Source: CAZTAR01 sp043813895 (GTDB lineage Bacteria; Planctomycetota; Phycisphaerae; UBA1845; UTPLA1). From it: a stretch of 6,168 bases of DNA. Shown here piece after piece: positions 3,901-6,168 of the stretch (the first letter of the stretch is position 1; each line of letters starts with the position of its first letter). The position numbers were made by a program, and so were the translations under genes. Below the pieces are notes generated by a model that ran no database searches, was not told the origin of the DNA, and saw nothing but the letters and a program-made list of their open reading frames with translations. The DNA is taken from NCBI GenBank assembly GCA_043813895.1, contig JBDRKQ010000214.1, positions 1-6,168 on the forward strand. Direction: 5' to 3'.

Positions 3901-6168
3901 GATGCAGTTGGTCAACATCGGGCTGCCGTACGAAGTCTGCATCGCACCGCCGCTACCACCGCCTGTGGTGGCGGAGTTCCCGTTGAAAACACAGCTCACC
4001 AGCGTTGGGCTGCTCTCCCAACCCTCCAGCGCGCCGCCCCCTTCGGCAGAGTTCATGGTGAAGGTGCAGCCGATCAGTCTCGGGTCACTGTTACCTTCGC
4101 TCCGCATCCCCCCGCCACCCCAGCCCGCCGTGTTGGCGTTGAAGACACAGTTCACCAGGGTTGGGCTGCTCTCCGAGTGGTTCGCTATCGCGCCGCCACG
4201 TTCATCAGCGTAGTTCCCCGTGAAAGTGCAGTCGGTTAGAGCAGGACAGGAAGCGGAGTCATTGAACATCCCGCCGCCATCCACTATGCATGCGTTGCCG
4301 TCGAAGGCACAGTTCGTCACCGTCGGACAGGCGGCATCGTTGTACATCCCGCCGCCACTGTCATCCGGGTTGGCCCCATCTGCGTTTCCGGCAGTGATCG
4401 TGAAGCCATCGAGGACAGCCGCGGAATTCGTCCCGCTGCCAGTGACAACGTGATAGCTGTTTTCATCGTTGTTGGCGAAGTCGGGGCCGTCGTTGGCGGC
4501 CAGGTCGCCGCTGAGGACGGTCTCGTTGGCGTCGACGTCGCGCTGGTCGAGGCTCGTTTCCGTGCCTGCGAAGCCGCCGTAGATACTCACGTCGTCGAGC
4601 AGTTGGAATGTGGCCGAGCGGTCGCCCGTGCCGGTCGGGTTGGCCGTGTTGCGATCGGGCCGGTAAGTGCCGGCGGCCACCCAGATCTCCGCCACGGCGC
4701 CGTCGTCGCCTGCTTGAGTCAGCGCGTCCTGGAGATACACATAGGCGTCGGTCCAGGATGTGCCATCATTCGCGCCGGATGCGCCGGCGTCGACGTAGAT
4801 CGGGTTGGTGCGCTCGTGCGCCCCCATGTCGACGATCGGCAGGTCGGGATAGGCCGGATCGGCCTGGCCCGTGTCCGGCATCGCGAGGTCGTTGTCGAAG
4901 CGTAATCGCCCGGCGAGGTCGAACGGGATGTGCTCGGTGACATCGAGGTCGGCATCAAGGTCCAGTGCATCGGCCGGTACTGCGATGTTGTCGGCCGCGT
5001 CGATGCAGGGTGAGCCGGAACTCAGCCGCAGGTCTCCGTAGTCGTCGTTGTTTCCGACGCCCCAGCCGTCGCCGCCGTCGTCGGGATCGCGTGTGAAGAG
5101 CGGATCGCTGCCGAAGTTTCCTGTGCCGCCGAGTGAGCCTGTCCAGCCGGCAACGTCACAGTAGTCGATTGTGACGGTGGAAGTTTCGAGGAAGATCTGG
5201 GCTGATTCACCGGAGCCGCCGGCGTCGGTATTGCCCCAGAGAATGCAATTGGTCAGCGTCGGATTGCAGTTCCAGCTAAGGATTCCGCCACCGTCCATAT
5301 CAGCGCTATTCCAAGCCACCGTGCAGTTAATCAGTATCGGGTTACTTCCCGGATTGTTGAGAATCGCGCCGCCATCGGTGTATGCCGAGTTTCCGACCAT
5401 CACGCAGTTCGTGAGCATGGGATGCGCAGCATTCGTATTCAAGATGGCTCCGCCTGCCGAACCTGTGCTGGTGTTTCCTTGGAAGATGCAGCCGACCAAC
5501 GTTGGGCTTGCCGCATCATTCCAAACTGCGCCACCGCCAGAGGATGAGGTGTTCCCAGCAAACGTGCAGCCGGTCAAGGTGGGGCTGGATATAGCGTTGT
5601 GTATTGCGCCGCCTTCACTCGCCGAGTTCGCAGTGAAGGCGCAGCTAGTTAATGAATAGTCGCCACTCGATTCGCTGGACATCCCGCCGCCAAGCGGGGA
5701 TACATTGCCGGTGAAGATGCAGTCGGAGAGTATCGGGTCGCCGCCTGCGTGATTCGAGAGGCCGCCGCCATCCAGGTCCGCCGTATTATCACTGAACACA
5801 CAACCGGTCAGTACAGGATTACTGTCTATATTACTGGCCATTCCTCCGCCGGACTCCGCGGTCCAGTTCCCGTCGAAAGTACAGTTCGTTACGATCGGGC
5901 TGCTGCTTTCTGCATAGAGGCCTGCGCCATCATCCACGGAGTAGTTCGCAGTGAACACGCAGCTCGCGATGGTGGGGCTGCCGCTGATGATGGACATGCC
6001 GGCCCCATCGGGTGAAACCGCAATCCAAGTGCTGTTTCCGGCCGTGATGGTGAATCCATCGAGGACGGCCGTGTTGTCCGTGCCACTCCCGGTCGTGACG
6101 TGGTAGCTGTTCTCTGCGTAATTGACGAAGTCCGGCAGGTCGTCGTTGTTCAGGTCGCCGCTGAGGAT
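907..6168 (-). CDS. Giant secreted modular beta-helix protein with C-terminal dockerin-like calcium loops (5' end outside window)
   Basis: At least 1753 codons, ending at the TAG at 907-909; the frame is open to the right edge. The ATG at 5995-5997 is not the start, because it sits in GAGMSIISG, equivalent to GGGMYNDAA in the second module, and homologous sequence continues upstream. Order from the edge, numbering visible residues: beta-helix module A (1-455), module B (456-977), cysteine-rich DCNGNG hinge (978 to about 1022), beta-rich region (about 1027-1585), conserved terminal module (about 1587-1687), tandem calcium loops (1692-1753). Composition is rich in Gly, Asp, Asn, Thr and Ser and poor in Lys, typical of exported proteins. 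Any signal peptide would be off-window. In planctomycetes such proteins are usually annotated as right-handed parallel beta-helix or hypothetical proteins. A surface, adhesive or matrix role is inferred; no catalytic motif was seen. No membrane segment is visible. It converges with the signalling gene, with no sign of an operon. Confidence 0.93.
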   Translation of the reverse strand: MLSGDLNNDDLPDFVNYAENSYHVTTGSGTDNTAVLDGFTITAGNSTWIAVSPDGAGMSIISGSPTIASCVFTANYSVDDGAGLYAESSSPIVTNCTFDGNWTAESGGGMASNIDSNPVLTGCVFSDNTADLDGGGLSNHAGGDPILSDCIFTGNVSPLGGGMSSESSGDYSLTSCAFTANSASEGGAIHNAISSPTLTGCTFAGNTSSSGGGAVWNDAASPTLVGCIFQGNTSTGSAGGAILNTNAAHPMLTNCVMVGNSAYTDGGAILNNPGSNPILINCTVAWNSADMDGGGILSWNCNPTLTNCILWGNTDAGGSGESAQIFLETSTVTIDYCDVAGWTGSLGGTGNFGSDPLFTRDPDDGGDGWGVGNNDDYGDLRLSSGSPCIDAADNIAVPADALDLDADLDVTEHIPFDLAGRLRFDNDLAMPDTGQADPAYPDLPIVDMGAHERTNPIYVDAGASGANDGTSWTDAYVYLQDALTQAGDDGAVAEIWVAAGTYRPDRNTANPTGTGDRSATFQLLDDVSIYGGFAGTETSLDQRDVDANETVLSGDLAANDGPDFANNDENSYHVVTGSGTNSAAVLDGFTITAGNADGANPDDSGGGMYNDAACPTVTNCAFDGNACIVDGGGMFNDSASCPALTDCTFTGNYADERGGAIANHSESSPTLVNCVFNANTAGWGGGGMRSEGNSDPRLIGCTFTMNSAEGGGALEGWESSPTLVSCVFNGNSATTGGGSGGAMQTSYGSPMLTNCIFTGNQAGADGGALANADCDAVSITSCIFVGNQADDDGGAISNWGCAPILTNCTIVGNTAHYDGGGIEAAAAAFPNVANCVLWGNSDEGGTDESAQLHHDGTSSYTVSYSLIEGLSEYAGSGNIDGDPLFMREPDDGGDGWGIGGNDDYGDLRLSFGSPCIDAANNDAVPADIADLDGDGDTDEPTPFDLAEKARFVDDPDTIDTGNGTAPIVDMGAYEYFTDCNGNGIPDDCDVDCGNPGEECDVPGCGESPDCNGNGLPDECEVPADTTLSAWTGAGDGTNWSDPLNWCPEEVPANDAGATYVAIIGLTGAVVELDTSPTLDGLTIADSSITLQVSSGTQSLTMAPGRTLVNNGTIRALAAGATLQLGGNINQAATGTIAAPGAGGHIAVQPGAAIVGGRLSVTDGAITLNASTATNVTLVQNGAGTIDVKNNGTLVDPTVETLRIPDGNIGFIEGVVANKGLISIDSTASLTGLRPTFPLDAVFTPPVSEAGVLQLSENPAESFSRAVVGDGFTYLYNNADHTIQGTGRIDAASLVNEGSVIAQDVGNRALNLLTFDVDNRGLILGEDGAELYAIGDMTVSSAGGELRVDGDALATLLGTLTVGADGVVAAVDAPSAPLSASLYADGLVLLGDGIEAGGAVTLTESMTMDVSNGIVIDGVTLCPPGRGCTPPILNALASSAVTTDTIDVLTFGRVELSGDAILDVAGPITIDAGGVFYGTGSSAASVTAGSVSLSNSDSDGAALTLGGSLRFTVDGDMDLYFSDCKSRGCTPPILEVAGAVWLEIGGALSIVNAGNIQVQSSEPVFLAGDFDNRSTDPSVFDWNSGRLTLDGSSQTFETAGADVGAQEAGFIDNFAMGEVEVAAGTTVLFVDAFNNDEVGQDPCTEALYVQTLVLRSGSTIQVDDCKVYYTDLLDEGANIVTTGCGALLPVAWGDLNCDDLGDQDDIEPFALALTDPVAYAATYPGCPILNGDMNGDGAVDGVDIQAFVTGLLSP
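910..1095 (-). other. Dockerin-like tandem calcium-loop domain at the C-terminus
   Basis: The last 62 residues hold two EF-hand-like loops. DLNCDDLGDQDD has Asp/Asn at positions 1, 3, 5, 9 and 12, and DMNGDGAVDGVD has the same. Each loop is followed by a short helix (IEPFALAL and IQAFVTGLL), and LTDPVAYAATYPGCPILN lies between them. This is the dockerin type I arrangement. In planctomycetes such tails are widespread on exported proteins and are not evidence of a cellulosome. A role in calcium-dependent anchoring or protein-protein contact is inferred. The cysteines in NCD and PGCP could form a bridge across the two halves. Confidence 0.75.
1108..1410 (-). other. Conserved C-terminal module preceding the calcium loops
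   Basis: About 100 residues containing DWNSGRLTLDGSSQTFE, DNFAMGEVEVAAGTTVLFVD, AFNNDEVGQDPCTEALYV, QTLVLRSGSTIQ and DDCKVYYTDLLDEG. I recognise this layout (NFAxG...LVDxxxN...GQ...C.EALYV...C+VYY) as a recurring terminal module of planctomycete exported beta-solenoid proteins. Its three cysteines (in DPCTE, DDCKV and TGCGA) may pair within the module. No function is established as far as I know. Confidence 0.55.
1570..1602 (-). repeat. RGCTPPIL cassette, second copy in protein order
   Basis: Encodes CKSRGCTPPIL inside the beta-rich region. It matches the cassette at 1873-1908 in its last eight residues but differs at many third-codon positions. The two cysteines, four residues apart, could form a small disulfide loop before a Pro-Pro turn. 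The flanking sequence is unrelated to that of the other copy. Confidence 0.6.
1873..1908 (-). repeat. RGCTPPIL cassette, first copy in protein order
   Basis: Encodes CPPGRGCTPPIL. It shares RGCTPPIL exactly with the copy at 1570-1602, but its cysteines are spaced by five residues instead of four. It follows a strand-rich stretch (TMDVSNGIVIDGVTL) and is followed by NALASS. Confidence 0.6.
3103..3237 (-). other. Cysteine-rich DCNGNG calcium-type hinge
   Basis: Within the giant protein, two DCNGNGxPDxC units (DCNGNGIPDDCD and DCNGNGLPDECE) flank an insert VDCGNPGEECDVPGCGESP. That puts seven cysteines in about 42 residues. The D-x-N-x-N-G-x-x-D-x-C pattern resembles thrombospondin type 3 calcium repeats and is frequent in planctomycete exported proteins. 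It separates the beta-helix half from the C-terminal beta-rich half and probably acts as a calcium- and disulfide-stiffened spacer. The function is inferred from the pattern only. Confidence 0.75.
3238..4803 (-). repeat. Beta-helix module B, complete second copy
   Basis: About 522 residues. It opens with PIYVDAGASGANDGTSWTDA, then LQDAL and EIWVAAGTYRPDRN, followed by RSATFQLLDDVSIYGGFAGT and ETSLDQRD, a head typical of planctomycete beta-helix proteins. Then come VLSGDL and SYHVVTGSGTNSAAVLDGFT, nine coils, and the closing cap GDPLFMREPDDGGDGWGIGG, DYGDLRLSFGSPCIDAANN and PIVDMGAYEYFT. Its Asp-rich segment reads DLDGDGDTDE, a good calcium-loop pattern, while the same place in module A reads DLDADLDVTE and has lost the glycines. 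Unlike module A, it leads directly into the DCNGNG hinge. Confidence 0.88.
3613..4329 (-). repeat. Nine parallel beta-helix coils of module B
   Basis: Nine units run from CPTVTNCAFDGN to FPNVANCVLWGN followed by SAQL. They carry the same invariant Cys and Asn(+5) as module A, including C-x-F-x-M-N in the fourth unit. Unit length is 25-29 residues; the fifth is lengthened by an extra glycine run (TTGGGSGGA). The last unit matches the last unit of module A (CxLWGN-x-D-x-GG-x-x-ESAQ), so the difference of one coil lies in the interior rather than at the closing end. Confidence 0.85.
4804..6168 (-). repeat. Beta-helix module A (5'-truncated by the window), first copy of a tandem duplication in protein order
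   Basis: This 455-residue segment begins ILSGDL and SYHVTTGSGTDNTAVLDGFT. It runs through ten beta-helix coils and closes with GSDPLFTRDPDDGGDGWG, DYGDLRLSSGSPCIDAADN and PIVDMGAHERTN. Each landmark recurs in module B in the same order: the GTTTCCGGC stretch near 6034 matches 4384 (offset 1650 bp), and CATGTCGACGAT at 4825 matches 3259 (offset 1566 bp). The difference in offset largely reflects one extra coil in A. By comparison with B, the opening of module A (IYVDA...TETSLDQRD) should lie roughly 300 bp beyond the right edge. Confidence 0.88.
5191..5979 (-). repeat. Ten parallel beta-helix coils of module A
   Basis: Ten consecutive units of 25-28 residues (about 78 bp) follow the pattern SPxLTxCxFxGN, a variable loop, then GGGxxN. 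They begin at SPTIASCVFTAN and end at NPTLTNCILWGN followed by SAQIF. Every unit has Cys, and every unit has Asn exactly five residues later. In a right-handed parallel beta-helix, residues at equivalent positions stack on neighbouring rungs, so a cysteine ladder and an asparagine ladder are expected. The last three units lose the Phe (CVMVGN, CTVAWN, CILWGN), which probably reflects capping of the helix end. Confidence 0.85.

Noticed and set aside
3613..5979. CRISPR-like or satellite array suggested by the ~78-bp periodicity
   Set aside because: The units are degenerate, lie in one open frame and encode regular beta-helix coils; there are no identical repeats with unique spacers.
5995..5997. 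ATG as the start codon of the giant protein
   Set aside because: The frame stays open to the right edge, and the upstream 57 codons (SYHVTTGSGTDNTAVLDGFT and neighbours) are homologous to module B, so this Met is internal.

Overview
The window looks like chromosomal DNA from a Planctomycetota bacterium, probably Phycisphaerae-like. This rests on the style of the large secreted protein it carries: parallel beta-helix modules opening with IYVDAGASGANDGTSW, DCNGNGIPD-type linkers, and a C-terminal GDLNCD...GDMNGDG pair of calcium loops. The combination is characteristic of giant planctomycete exported proteins. The assignment comes from recognising protein style, not from a database search.

Layout. 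Positions 3-284 (+) hold the last 93 codons of a two-component signalling protein: the end of a receiver domain, a linker, and the first half of a histidine phosphotransfer (HPt) domain. The frame stops four codons after the presumed phospho-accepting histidine. HPt-like sequence seems to continue in the other two frames to about 450, so the gene looks frameshifted. Positions 451-906 contain no convincing gene. Within them, 531-607 is a run of degenerate repeats in 11-bp register, built on ACTG and then CAAAAC, which resembles a phased protein-binding array. It is oddly placed, because both flanking genes read towards this gap.

Positions 907-6168 (-) are one continuous open frame of at least 1753 codons. 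Its 5' end lies beyond the right edge of the window. In protein order it contains: most of beta-helix module A (4804-6168), a complete homologous module B (3238-4803), a cysteine-rich DCNGNG hinge (about 3103-3237), a long Gly/Ala/Thr/Ser-rich beta-strand region (about 1411-3090), a conserved cysteine-containing terminal module (about 1108-1410) and a dockerin-like tandem calcium-loop domain (910-1095). It is best read as a very large secreted or surface-displayed structural or adhesive protein. No catalytic site is recognisable.

The two genes converge and show no sign of functional linkage. The points most worth a second look are the 11-bp array, the broken HPt domain, the cysteine-plus-asparagine ladders running through all 19 beta-helix coils, and the duplicated RGCTPPIL cassette.
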